From: Bacillota bacterium
GTDB taxonomy: Bacteria; Bacillota; Sulfobacillia; JAJZYS01; JAJYTV01
NCBI GenBank assembly: GCA_021793315.1
Contig: JAJYSZ010000003.1
Span: 1 to 64,000, forward strand
DNA length: 64,000 nt
Direction: 5' to 3'
A model generated the notes under the pieces. That model worked only from the letters and a program-made list of their open reading frames with translations, was not told the DNA's origin and made no database searches. The first letter of the stretch is position 1. Every line of letters begins with the position of its first letter. Made by a program: the position numbers and the translations under genes. Shown here piece after piece: positions 38,300 through 47,693 of this stretch.

Positions 38300-38592
38300 G
38301 GAATCTCCTCCTCGAGCGGCGGCGAGGCGGCCGCCTCCACCCCGCACGCACCTGCCCACTCCTGGAATCGACGACTGCGTCCTGCGCCTGCAGCGGGTCT
38401 CTCGCCTTACCCGCTGACACATCCAAGACGGCCGCGGCGGTAGCCGTTCCGGGGCAAGAACGCGGCTGAGAGCCCGCGCCTGCGAGGTGCCCGAGTCCTT
38501 GTCAGCAGTCCGCGACAGCGTGGTTGGACTCTTCGCAGGAGGCGCCTCGTCCCGATGACGCTCAGCCGAATACAGTGTGGGCCAGGGCACTT

Positions 38593-38608
38593 TGTGAACC
38601 AATGCACG
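38593..38608 (-). promoter_or_regulatory. CRP-like operator upstream of paralogue 2
   Basis: TGTGA-ACCAAT-GCACG. Confidence 0.55.
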
Positions 38609-39002
38609 AAAGGACGCTGCCTCCGGCCTCATTGCAGCCAGGAAAAAGGTCTATGCCCAACGGCAACGAGCGAAACCGAGAGCGTCGGCGCAAGCACATG
38701 TTGGCGACACGGGCGTAGCCGTTCACCTTCCTGGAGGTCCGAAAATCGCAAGGCAGCGGGCGAGCGCCCCTAGGCCAAACGGGGCATGCATGCGCAAGCC
38801 GCCACCTGCGAATGCGCGGGAATCGCATCAGGATGCCGGAAAGGGAGTTTGCCCCTATGTGCGTCTTGAGAGAACGCCCGCGTCGGCACCCGGGACACGC
38901 GGGACCCAGCCTCAGGGAGGAGTTGCGACCAGCGGGCTTATCCATGCGGCACGCGGTCGCAGGGCAGTCCAGACGGCGGTGAGCGGAGAGTCGGGGGAAG
39001 AC

Positions 39003-39040
39003 AAAGCCGCTGCACCGGAGGGCTCCGGTGCAGCGGCTTT
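39003..39040. terminator. strong terminator
   Basis: 17-bp stem AAAGCCGCTGCACCGGA-GGGC-TCCGGTGCAGCGGCTTT. Confidence 0.85.
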
Positions 39041-39056
39041 AACATGGGCGTGGCTG

Positions 39057-39641
39057 CTAGCGGTTGCCGCCGTACTCCCCGACGACCTTGCCCTGGGCGA
39101 GCACGAAGTGGGCCACGCCCAGGTGTGCGGCGTTGGCCTGCGGCGGCAGCGTGACCACCGCGAGATCCTGATAGGACGAGCCGGGCAGCTTCAGGCCGAG
39201 CTTGCGCAGGCGAGACCCGGCAATGCGCCCGAGATGCGCTCCGACGACCTGCAGCTTGACGCGGCCAAGCGGACTTTTGCCAACGATCGCAAGGGCCGAC
39301 GCCTGGACGTGCAACTGACTTGCGTGCGCCGCCGCAGCCGCCAGGTCGGGGTAGATCTGCAGCGTCTTGGCGCCACTCGGACCGCCGAGTACCCACACGG
39401 GCACCTTGGTGCCCGTGCGCTGGACGGTGAAGAGATAGGCAGGCGCACCGACGCTGCCCTCTTCGGGGAAGTCGGAAAGGACGCCGGCCGTGGAGATCGG
39501 ATAGCTCAGTACTTTGGTGGCTCCCGGAATGGCGCTTAGGGCGCTGTTTTCGGCGGCGCTCGGCCCATTTGGGCTGCTGCCGCAGCCTGCGATGAGGAAG
39601 GCGGCGGCGAGGCCGAGGGCCAGCGTGCGGGACTGACGCAA
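39057..39641 (-). CDS. putative lipoprotein
   Basis: TTG start after AAGGAGGACCCTCT; lipobox LAAAFLIAGC. Confidence 0.75.
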   Translation of the reverse strand: MRQSRTLALGLAAAFLIAGCGSSPNGPSAAENSALSAIPGATKVLSYPISTAGVLSDFPEEGSVGAPAYLFTVQRTGTKVPVWVLGGPSGAKTLQIYPDLAAAAAHASQLHVQASALAIVGKSPLGRVKLQVVGAHLGRIAGSRLRKLGLKLPGSSYQDLAVVTLPPQANAAHLGVAHFVLAQGKVVGEYGGNR

Positions 39642-39732
39642 AGAGGGTCCTCCTTGTGCGGATGCTCGCCTTTCTCTTCGCGCTGGCCAGGGACGATCCC
39701 TCCGAGCGCGAGCCGCCAAAGGCTTCCTGCCG

Positions 39733-40989
39733 TCAGGCCACCTTGCGCACCTGGCGCACCAGGATCGAGCCGAGCAGGAAGAGCACGAACGTCACGGCAA
39801 AGAGCGAGCGGTAGCCGAGGCTGTAGCCCCAGTGGGGAATCACGACCGCCGCCATCGTCAGCCCGATCGTCGACGCGAGTACCTGCGGCAGTGTCGTGGA
39901 GGTACCCCAGATCCCCATATCCTTGGCGGTGTTCTTGGTAGGCAGCGTGTCCACGACCAGCGCATAGTCGGTCGAGGTGTAGGTGCCGTAACCCAGGCCG
40001 AACAGGGCGGCCGCGACATAGATGCCGGCCATGGCATGCATGAAGACGAAGAGGAGCGACGAGAGCCCCATCAGGATGCCCGCGTACGTGACGAGGATCT
40101 TGCGCTTGCCGAGGCGATCGGAAAGGTAGCCGGCGCTCAGCACCGAGAGCAAGGCAGTCACCGTGAGTACGATAAGAATGAGGAAGACCGTTCCGGCCGG
40201 ATTCTTGATGCCCATCACGAACTCCAGGTAGTAGGCGAGGTAGAACTCGAGCACGTAAAGGCCCATCATGACGAGAAAGCGTGTCACGTAGACCCACCAG
40301 AAGTCGCGGTACTCCGGTCCGCGAATGAGAAAGCTGCGCAGGAACGATGAAAGATTGAAGCGTTTCACCGCAGGCGGAACCGGTTCGCGCACGAAGAGCA
40401 ATGTGACGAGAAGGCCGAGCAGCATGATGACCGCTGTGGCATACCAGTACCCCATGCCGGCGAGGGATGTGGCGAGAAGGGCACCCACGATGACGGCGAG
40501 CTGGTTCCAGCTGCCCATGAAGCCGGAGGCCGTGCCCCGCTGCGCGTGTGGTACGAGATCGGGAATCAGGCCCGTATAGGCAGAGCCTGCGACGTTGTTG
40601 AAGAGTTGGACGCCGATGAAGCCGACCAGGAACATCGCAAAGTTCGTGGCAAAGCCCATGAGAAGAAAGAACACGATATTGCCGATTACCCCGACCGCCA
40701 TCTGCGCTCTGCGCCGACCTGACCGGAACTGCCAGCGATCCGAGATGGCGCCGAAGATGGGCGCCGCCAGGACCGCGACGATCGTCCCCACGAGGTTTAC
40801 GATCGACAGATGCCCGGTGGACTCGGATGTGCCCACCAGCTCCATGACCTTTGCCGGCATGATAATAAGTAGGAGTCCGGTCCAGAGGGTGTTGTTGGAG
40901 AACCAATAGAAGGTCAGGGACAGAAGATTGCCGATACCGAGTCTTGGACGTCCGGGCCAGCCGAGGTAGGGGCTGTCCTCCGCGATCAA
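39733..40989 (-). CDS. MFS transporter
   Basis: multi-TM; AISDRWQFRSGRRRAQM; TTG start overlapping the preceding stop (TTGA), GGGGAGG SD. Confidence 0.87.
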   Translation of the reverse strand: MIAEDSPYLGWPGRPRLGIGNLLSLTFYWFSNNTLWTGLLLIIMPAKVMELVGTSESTGHLSIVNLVGTIVAVLAAPIFGAISDRWQFRSGRRRAQMAVGVIGNIVFFLLMGFATNFAMFLVGFIGVQLFNNVAGSAYTGLIPDLVPHAQRGTASGFMGSWNQLAVIVGALLATSLAGMGYWYATAVIMLLGLLVTLLFVREPVPPAVKRFNLSSFLRSFLIRGPEYRDFWWVYVTRFLVMMGLYVLEFYLAYYLEFVMGIKNPAGTVFLILIVLTVTALLSVLSAGYLSDRLGKRKILVTYAGILMGLSSLLFVFMHAMAGIYVAAALFGLGYGTYTSTDYALVVDTLPTKNTAKDMGIWGTSTTLPQVLASTIGLTMAAVVIPHWGYSLGYRSLFAVTFVLFLLGSILVRQVRKVA

Positions 40990-42530
40990 GCGTATTCCTC
41001 CCCATGCGCCATGGGCGATTGATTGGCGCAAGACGCCCCAATACCTTCCCGTGCCCATGCGGAAGGAGAGTGGCCGAGTTCGCTGGCCAGGCCGGACACG
41101 GCATCCAAGACGGCGCCGGGCACATCGCTTGACGCGAGTTCCTGCTCGCCGCGCAGACCGATCGCCCAGGCGACTTGCTCCAGCGCTTCGCGGCGGGCGG
41201 TCGGGGACGGCGGCAGGGCGGCATTGAGGTGCGACCAGGCCTTGGGCGCCTCTTGCCGGTGGACGTGGCAGAGCGCCTCCAGCAGGTGGAGATGTGCAGG
41301 CAGCTCCGGTAGCTCGAGCCTGGCGTCGGAAAAGGCGTGGAGGGCATCTTGCCAACGACGTAGGCGAAAGAGAGCCGCCGCCACCTCCAGCGGCCCTGGG
41401 GGAGGGCTCTGCCAGAGTTCCCCGGCCGGGCGGCCGGCGGCGAGGTGCAGCTCGACGAGCGCCTGGACGTGCGCGAGATCGTCCGGCTCGAGACGCACCG
41501 CCTGTGCCAGCGCCGCGAGGGCTTCGTCGTGGCGCCCGAGTTCGCCAAGCAGCCGGCCAAGCGTGCGCCAGGCCTGCGCACCGCCTAGCCTGGGGTCCGC
41601 GCCGTCGTAGGGAGGCGTCTGGGCGGGACCGAGGGCGATCGCTCGCCGCAGGTGGCGCTCTCCCTCGCGGGGTCGCCCTGCGCGAAGGAGGAGCACGCCG
41701 GCCAGATAGTGGAGATCGGTGAAGCGGGGGAAATGCCGCAAAGCCTCGAGCACGAGATGGCGCGCATCGTCTTCGCGCCCTGCCTGCCAGAGCGCCGAAA
41801 CCTCGAGCTTGAACAGCCTGCTCTGCCACGGCTCCACCGCCACGGTGAGGCTGCGGGCCCGCTGCAATTCGGCGGCCGCCGCGTCAAAGTCGCCCTGCGC
41901 GAGGTGCTCCACTCCCAGGGCGTAAGCGGAGAACGCGTCCTCCGGCCGTTCCGCGACCTCTTCCTGCGCCAGCCGCAGGTTGCGCGCCTTCTTGTCGCGA
42001 TCGTCCACGAACTGCGGCAGGTAGCCGCGATGGATGATGGCCACCGGCGCAGCGGAGATGGGACCGTGGGGGCGCGCGGCCAGCAGGCTGCCGATCACCT
42101 GCTCATGCAGCCTGCGCTCGTAGTGGATGCCAGGCAGGCGCCGGAAGAGGCGCACCGCGCTGTGGCGCTCTTCGCGGCCGCCTGCCAGGAGGTTGCGGAT
42201 CGGTACTTGGGCGGCGACCGCCGACGTCCGGCGAAGCCAGCTCCGCAGCGTTGCGGGGTCGCCGTCGAGACGCTCGTCGGCGTCCAGCACCAGCACCCAC
42301 TTGCCATGCGCCGCGGACAGCGAAGCGTTGCGCGCCTGGGCGAAGTCCCCTTGCCAGGGCGACTCGACGACCACCGCACCGAACGACCGCGCCACCTCCT
42401 GGCTGTGGTCGCTGGAACCGGTGTCCGCGACGACGATCTCGTCGACCGCGGCCTGCGCGGAGCGGAGACATTCCGCAAGCTCCGCCTCTTCGTCGCGCAC
42501 GATCATGCAGAGAGTAAGCAGCAAAGGCAA
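40986..42530 (-). CDS. family 2 glycosyltransferase with TPR-like C-terminal region
   Basis: LCMIVRDEEAELAECLRSAQAAVDEIVVADTGSSD...VLVLDADERLD; alanine/leucine-rich TPR-like repeats. Confidence 0.88.
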   Translation of the reverse strand: MPLLLTLCMIVRDEEAELAECLRSAQAAVDEIVVADTGSSDHSQEVARSFGAVVVESPWQGDFAQARNASLSAAHGKWVLVLDADERLDGDPATLRSWLRRTSAVAAQVPIRNLLAGGREERHSAVRLFRRLPGIHYERRLHEQVIGSLLAARPHGPISAAPVAIIHRGYLPQFVDDRDKKARNLRLAQEEVAERPEDAFSAYALGVEHLAQGDFDAAAAELQRARSLTVAVEPWQSRLFKLEVSALWQAGREDDARHLVLEALRHFPRFTDLHYLAGVLLLRAGRPREGERHLRRAIALGPAQTPPYDGADPRLGGAQAWRTLGRLLGELGRHDEALAALAQAVRLEPDDLAHVQALVELHLAAGRPAGELWQSPPPGPLEVAAALFRLRRWQDALHAFSDARLELPELPAHLHLLEALCHVHRQEAPKAWSHLNAALPPSPTARREALEQVAWAIGLRGEQELASSDVPGAVLDAVSGLASELGHSPSAWAREGIGASCANQSPMAHGEEYA

Positions 42531-42531
42531 C

Positions 42532-42562
42532 GCCCCCGGCGCAGGCTATGCGCGCCGGGGGC
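42532..42562 (-). terminator. terminator downstream of CAP-domain gene
   Basis: GCCCCCGGCGC-N9-GCGCCGGGGGC. Confidence 0.6.
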
Positions 42563-42576
42563 CGCTTGCCGCAACT

Positions 42577-43431
42577 CTAGAAGCTCGGTCCCGCGAAGAG
42601 CTCTTCCACCAGCACGCCGCCCGTCACGGGCAGGACTGCGATGCCGGTCTGGGTGAAGGCCGAGTCGAGCAGGTTGGCCTTGTGGCCAGGATCGGACATC
42701 AGGTCGATCATGGCCCGCTGGATGGTCCCGGCTTCTGCGATGTTTTCCGCACCCATGGACTGGGCGCTGAAGCCGGCCGCGGTCTCCTGGTTGATCGGCC
42801 AGCCAAGGCGCGGCGAGTAGTGGGCCACGTAGCCGTAGGTGATCATGTCCTGTGCCTTGGCCAAGGCCAGCTGATCAAGGGTGGGGCTGTCGGCCAGCGC
42901 GCCGACTCCCGCCTGCTGGCGTGCCTGGTTGACGAGCGACAGGAATTGCGCCGAGAGCGAGGCGCTGCTGTCGGGCGCGGTGCTGGGCGCACCCGCGTTG
43001 GACGAGGTTGCGCCGGTCGAGCCGGAGGCGCCCGATCCGGAGGTGGCCGCGCCGGATGCACCCGAGGAACCGGAGCTTGTCCCACCGGTCGACACGCCGC
43101 TCGGCGTCGGGGCCGGGGCCACCGGCTGGGAGACCCACTGGCCGAGCCCGGGCACGAAGTAGGACGTCGAGCCGACCGAGAAGGCGGAACCTGAAGCTGA
43201 GGTCGTCGCCGGCTGCGACGGGCTGGTGGACGGCGTCGACGGCTGGGCCGGTGTCGTGCTCGGCTGCGGGAAGGTGAGCGACGTCGGTACGGTGACAAGC
43301 GGGCTGCCAAGAACCGCGCCGAAGTAGGTGGTGCTTCCCTGGCTCGTGTAGGTCGGGGCGGCAAAGGCGGGCACGGCCGGCAGGAGAAGCCCGGCGGCGG
43401 CGGCCAGCGGCAGGATGCGCAGCTTCTGCAA
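42577..43431 (-). CDS. secreted CAP/SCP-domain protein
   Basis: signal peptide, Ser/Thr/Pro linker, FLSLVNQARQQAGVGAL, MGAENIA, MSDPGHKANLLDSAF. Confidence 0.88.
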   Translation of the reverse strand: MQKLRILPLAAAAGLLLPAVPAFAAPTYTSQGSTTYFGAVLGSPLVTVPTSLTFPQPSTTPAQPSTPSTSPSQPATTSASGSAFSVGSTSYFVPGLGQWVSQPVAPAPTPSGVSTGGTSSGSSGASGAATSGSGASGSTGATSSNAGAPSTAPDSSASLSAQFLSLVNQARQQAGVGALADSPTLDQLALAKAQDMITYGYVAHYSPRLGWPINQETAAGFSAQSMGAENIAEAGTIQRAMIDLMSDPGHKANLLDSAFTQTGIAVLPVTGGVLVEELFAGPSF

Positions 43432-43454
43432 GGAGACACCTCCTACGCCAGACT

Positions 43455-44360
43455 CTAGTCGCCGCTGGGATTTCGGACAAACGCGCCATCCCGCTGGGAC
43501 GACTTCTCTTGTGCGATGGGCTCGTGGTTCCCTTGGCGATGTCGGCCAACCGCCAACTTTCCGGCAGGTGGGATATGCTCCTTCTCAAGCCATGGCTCAA
43601 TGTCCCACGACGCGTAGCTGCCGTGGCGCAGCGTAGGCACCCCGTCCTGCTCCGCCAGCGCGACGTGCCGCCACGAGCCGTCCCGATAGAGCAGCCAGGC
43701 ACCTGTCCCGACGCGTACGCACGGCCCCGCGTCGGTCTGCCGCAGGCGCGTCAAGGCTTCCGTCGGCAGAAGGAGCGGGGGCAGGGGCTGCCAGACCGTC
43801 CAGGGCGCCTGACGGTGCCAGAAGAGAAGCAGGCGGTCGGCAACGCCTCCCTGGTGGCGCACGGCCGCCAGCGGAGGGTCGCCCGCGAGCAGGAGAAGCT
43901 CGCGGGCTCTTGCCTCCGTCAGCCTCTGCACGGAGACCCTGTCGTCTTGCCAGGAGAGGGCGTGCACGCCGTCCGGGAGGTCGAGAAGACTGAGGATCGG
44001 TCCCCCCTGCGGGGAGCCGAGCGCGGCCATTATGGCTGGCACGGCCGGCAGGGCCAGACTGGTGCAGACACGATCCGACACCAGGCGAAGGATGCCACCG
44101 AAGTGGACCGCGACCAGAAGCCAGGGGTCTGCGGCAAGGGCGGCCAGGCCCGTCATCGGGGCTGTCGGCCCAGAGCCGGCAAGCGTTCCCTGGGCATCGA
44201 GCCAGAGGACGGGTCCTCCGGCCGCGCGAGGCGCGAGGACCGGCTGGACGGCGCCGGGCGGTGCAGTTGCGCAAGTTGCGCCAATGCGATACGCCAGCGT
44301 TTCGCCTCGCTGCCCGACCCAGGCGTCCCCCTGCGGCCAAATCAGCTGCGTCGCCTTCAT
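43455..44360 (-). CDS. hypothetical protein
   Basis: 301-aa ORF between well-spaced neighbours; no recognised motif. Confidence 0.5.
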   Translation of the reverse strand: MKATQLIWPQGDAWVGQRGETLAYRIGATCATAPPGAVQPVLAPRAAGGPVLWLDAQGTLAGSGPTAPMTGLAALAADPWLLVAVHFGGILRLVSDRVCTSLALPAVPAIMAALGSPQGGPILSLLDLPDGVHALSWQDDRVSVQRLTEARARELLLLAGDPPLAAVRHQGGVADRLLLFWHRQAPWTVWQPLPPLLLPTEALTRLRQTDAGPCVRVGTGAWLLYRDGSWRHVALAEQDGVPTLRHGSYASWDIEPWLEKEHIPPAGKLAVGRHRQGNHEPIAQEKSSQRDGAFVRNPSGD

Positions 44361-44407
44361 GGACGGGTAACCTTACGAAACGCCTCGACATAGGAAGGAT
44401 CGAGACC

Positions 44408-44995
44408 ATGAAGGGGAGGGATCTCGCCTTGGCAGTAACACCGGGTCCTTGCCCGACAACCGGCTGTCCTGCACCCACGGAGATCGACTGCATCCTGGTC
44501 GACAAGGTGTTCGACTACTGCTACCAGGCCGACACGACCGGCACCGTCTGTGCGCCCTACACGTGCACGGGCACCGTCACGGGAATCAGCTGCGCGGTGA
44601 CCGACGCGTCCTGCAGTTTCCAAAGCAGCACCTCCGCCGTCACCACCGACTACGTCAACGCGACGTTCCTGATCACCGCCACCGTCGAGTTCACCATCAC
44701 GACCTCGGTCACGACCTGCACCACCACGGCGAGTGTGACCATGCTCAAGACGGTCACGCTTTGCGGCCCGACCGGTACCGCGCAAAGCTGCTCGGTGTTG
44801 AGTGCCTCGTGCGCGCCGCCCGCCCTCGTCAACGGCACGATCTGCACGACGGTGACAATCTGCAGCACCTTCATCTCGACCGCCAGCGTCCAACTGCTGG
44901 TGCCCACCTACGGCTACTGCACGCCAGCGCCGTGCGTCACGCTGCCGCTCCCGCCGTGCCCGCCCAGCCCGCTCTTCCCGCCACAGTGCACGTGA
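44408..44995 (+). CDS. Cys/Thr-rich protein, possible spore-surface protein
   Basis: AGGAAGG SD; EIDCILVDKVFDYCYQADTTGTVCAPYTC; repeated Cys/Thr beta-like segments. Confidence 0.65.
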   Translation: MKGRDLALAVTPGPCPTTGCPAPTEIDCILVDKVFDYCYQADTTGTVCAPYTCTGTVTGISCAVTDASCSFQSSTSAVTTDYVNATFLITATVEFTITTSVTTCTTTASVTMLKTVTLCGPTGTAQSCSVLSASCAPPALVNGTICTTVTICSTFISTASVQLLVPTYGYCTPAPCVTLPLPPCPPSPLFPPQCT

Positions 44996-45001
44996 ACGCC
45001 G

Positions 45002-45040
45002 GGAGCCCGAACCACACAGGTTCGGGCTCCCTCCTTCTTC
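45002..45040 (+). terminator. terminator
   Basis: GGAGCCCGAACC-ACACA-GGTTCGGGCTCC then CTCCTTCTT. Confidence 0.8.
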
Positions 45041-45070
45041 GGACCTGCGCACGGCAGGTCAGTGGTGGCG

Positions 45071-45886
45071 TCAGGGATACTGATGCACGCTGCCGGTGGC
45101 GGTCACCCCTTGCGAGGGCCACTGGTGCATGCTGCCGGTGGCGGTCACCCCCTGCAAGGGCCACTGGTGGAGGCTGTGCGCGGCAGGGGCCGAGGCGCCG
45201 ACAGGGCGAGGAGGCATGGCTGCCCCGGGCACCAGGTTCGCTGCGGACGGGAAGGTGCTGGTCGGCGAGAGGATGCGGTGGGCGCCGCCGGCGAAAAGCG
45301 CGGCATTGGCCGCTCTCGAGGCGATGGCGAGTGCGCTTTGCGCTGGCCCATACGCGACGAATGGAACCTGGCTGCGGGAGACGTTGGGCGCAACGGTGAT
45401 CTGGGGAGCGAACGGGGCGCCCATGGCCACGGAATCGGCCTCCGCGACGGGCGGGCGCCGTTCGGCTGTGGAGATGAGCTGCGGAGTCGGGAGCTCCTGC
45501 ACCGCGGGCACGACGGTCGGGCCCGGCACATCCTCAGGGGCGGGCGGGACAAGCGGGGGAGTGGACGGCGTCCCGAGCACGGCAGGGCCGGCCGCTGGGG
45601 CAGGCGGAGGCTCCAGCTCCGCGGGCATGAGGTGTGCGGCGGACTGGGTCTCCCGTCCTGTGGGGGCGACGGCCGGAGTCTTCATGTCCCCTTGCGCGAG
45701 CACTTGCGGCGGCGCCGAGATCACGGGGACAGGGGGCGCAACCTGCCGCGCTGCAGGGGCGATCTGAAGCGGGGGCTCCGACGGCGCAGCCCCAACCTGC
45801 GGAGCGGGCGGGGTCTCGTGTGCCGCGGCCCTGCCCTCGAGCCAGCGGCCCAGTGCGTACGCTTTGCTGGCAAGCCACTGCGACAC
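45071..45886 (-). CDS. Pro/Ala-rich protein with C-terminal HQWP(L/S)QGVTATGS repeats
   Basis: 271-aa ORF; SD-like AGGAGG upstream (cctcctt at ~45896). Confidence 0.55.
   Translation of the reverse strand: MSQWLASKAYALGRWLEGRAAAHETPPAPQVGAAPSEPPLQIAPAARQVAPPVPVISAPPQVLAQGDMKTPAVAPTGRETQSAAHLMPAELEPPPAPAAGPAVLGTPSTPPLVPPAPEDVPGPTVVPAVQELPTPQLISTAERRPPVAEADSVAMGAPFAPQITVAPNVSRSQVPFVAYGPAQSALAIASRAANAALFAGGAHRILSPTSTFPSAANLVPGAAMPPRPVGASAPAAHSLHQWPLQGVTATGSMHQWPSQGVTATGSVHQYP
45081..45164. repeat. two tandem 42-bp units (14 aa)
   Basis: TG(A/G)TGCA(C/T)GCTGCCGGTGGCGGTCACCCC(T/C)TGC(G/A)AGGGCCAC twice. Confidence 0.85.
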
Positions 45887-45970
45887 GACAGCGACCTCCT
45901 TGCCCGGCGCATAGCACCGGGCCCAGATGCGCCAGCATACGCCTTTGCGCGTCGCAGTGTGACGGTTTGC

Positions 45971-46849
45971 CTAGGCCAGGCCAGACCGCCGCAGGATGGA
46001 CACATCCCCGCGGCGCTCACCGTGGCGCAGGTAGAGGCGCACGGCGGCGGGATCGCCGTGCGACGGGGCCGTCGTGTGCATTTCGGCGGTGCGTACGCCG
46101 CGGTTCCAAAGCACCTGCAGGGCTCGCAGCAGCAGATAGTTGCCGATGCCCTGGCCCCGCATGGCCGGGCGGACAAGCACACCGAACGTGGAGAAGTCTC
46201 CGGGGACCACTTCGCCGCTGCCTGTGCTGACGAAGCCGATCAGCTCGCCGTTCTGGCGGGCGCCGATGAAGCGCTCGTCCCGAGGCGACTCGAACAGTCG
46301 TGCGAAATTGCGACGTGCCGCGATGTCGCCGCCCCAGTGGTCGAACAGCCAATCCCAGGAGCCGCGGTATGCGGCCACCGCGAGCCGCGCGTATTCCTCG
46401 GGGTTTGGGATTTCCTCGGCGAACGAAATGCCGCTGGGCGGATCCCCGGGCGGCGGCGCGGGCAGGCGCCAATGGATGTGGACGACGCGCCGCTGCACCG
46501 TAAAGCCGCGCTCCGCCAGCACCGCGGCCATCGGCGAACCGGTCGGGGCGGCGGCCTGGATCGTTTCCGCACCCTGACCGATCGCGTGCTGGCTCAGCTC
46601 GTCGACGAGGGCGAGCAGAGGGCCGGCAGCGCCCGCAAGGTCGGTGAGCAGGGCAAGTCCGGAATGGGGGGCAATGCAGAGGCGGGCGGTCGCGACGACC
46701 TCATCGCCATGCTCCGCAAGCCACGTTTCGTGACTTGGGTAGACAAACAGATCGGCCTCATTGAGACCGCGCTGCGCATGCGGGTCCCAGCCGAGAGCGG
46801 CGAGCGCCTCGGCGTCGGAAGGAGTCGAGGAACGCAAAATATAGGACAC
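45971..46849 (-). CDS. GNAT-family N-acetyltransferase
   Basis: FGVLVRPAMRGQGIGNYLLLRALQVL; GTG start after GGGGGAG. Confidence 0.82.
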   Translation of the reverse strand: MSYILRSSTPSDAEALAALGWDPHAQRGLNEADLFVYPSHETWLAEHGDEVVATARLCIAPHSGLALLTDLAGAAGPLLALVDELSQHAIGQGAETIQAAAPTGSPMAAVLAERGFTVQRRVVHIHWRLPAPPPGDPPSGISFAEEIPNPEEYARLAVAAYRGSWDWLFDHWGGDIAARRNFARLFESPRDERFIGARQNGELIGFVSTGSGEVVPGDFSTFGVLVRPAMRGQGIGNYLLLRALQVLWNRGVRTAEMHTTAPSHGDPAAVRLYLRHGERRGDVSILRRSGLA

Positions 46850-46970
46850 GGGGCTCCCCCTCGCGCCGACGGATAGTTCGGCAATTCGCCATGCCGCCCG
46901 CATCTCCCTGGCGGCGCAGGAAACAGGGCTCCGCCCCGCGAAGCCGGGAGCCGCGAAGGAGATGGCGTGA

Positions 46971-47693
46971 TTGTCGGTGATGTCCTTGAGGCCCGACATC
47001 CTGTCCGCACGGCGTGTTCTAGCCGTCCAGCCGCATCCCGACGACAACGAAATCGGCGCCGGTGCCCTGATCGCGCGGCTGTCAGACCTGGGACGCCTCG
47101 TGCGCTACATCACCGTCACGGACGGCAGCATGGGAACCATGGACCCTGGGCGGATGCCGTCGGAGCTGGCACGTCTGCGCAAGGCTGAGGCCGATTCCGC
47201 CGCGCGGCTGCTCGGGGTCACGGAGAATCGCCACCTCGGCCATCGAGACCTGCTCGACAGCCCCATGCCTGACCTGCGCGCCGAGCTGATGGCGGAGATC
47301 GGGGAATTCCGACCGGACTTCATCCTGACCTGCGACCCATGGCTTCCCTACGAGTCCCACCCAGATCACCGCGCAGTCGGCCTGGCCGTGGCCGAAGCAG
47401 TCAGCTTTCTCCAGTTTCCGCACGTTCCGGGTGCGCCGCAAGACGCTCCGGCGCAGCCGATGGTGGCCTTCTACGCCAGCGGCCAGCCGAACGTGCAGAT
47501 CCCCGCCGGGGCGTACTGGCAGCGCAAGTGGGACGCGGTCGGCCTACATCGGACGCAATTTCCGCCCCAGGCGCTGATGCAGCTCAGGGCCTTCGCCGAG
47601 AGCCTGTCGCAAGGCGAGGAAGGCTTCTTCGAGGCCTTCAAGGTGCTGCACCCCTTCTTCCTGCACTTCAACCCGGCGGCGGTCCTGGCATGA
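46971..47693 (+). CDS. PIG-L/LmbE-family deacetylase
   Basis: LAVQPHPDDNEIGAGAL, HPDHRAVGLAV. Confidence 0.92.
   Translation: MSVMSLRPDILSARRVLAVQPHPDDNEIGAGALIARLSDLGRLVRYITVTDGSMGTMDPGRMPSELARLRKAEADSAARLLGVTENRHLGHRDLLDSPMPDLRAELMAEIGEFRPDFILTCDPWLPYESHPDHRAVGLAVAEAVSFLQFPHVPGAPQDAPAQPMVAFYASGQPNVQIPAGAYWQRKWDAVGLHRTQFPPQALMQLRAFAESLSQGEEGFFEAFKVLHPFFLHFNPAAVLA

Noticed and set aside
25300-38608. Rex (TTGTGA-N-TCACAA) or FNR (TTGAT-N4-ATCAA) sites for the repeated motif
   Set aside because: The right half is GCAC(A/T/G) with a 6-nt spacer, closer to the CRP-type TGTGA-N6-TCACA; still unproven.
45062-46876. 604-aa plus-strand ORF
   Set aside because: Antisense to the Pro/Ala-rich and GNAT genes; His/Arg/Gly-rich artefact.
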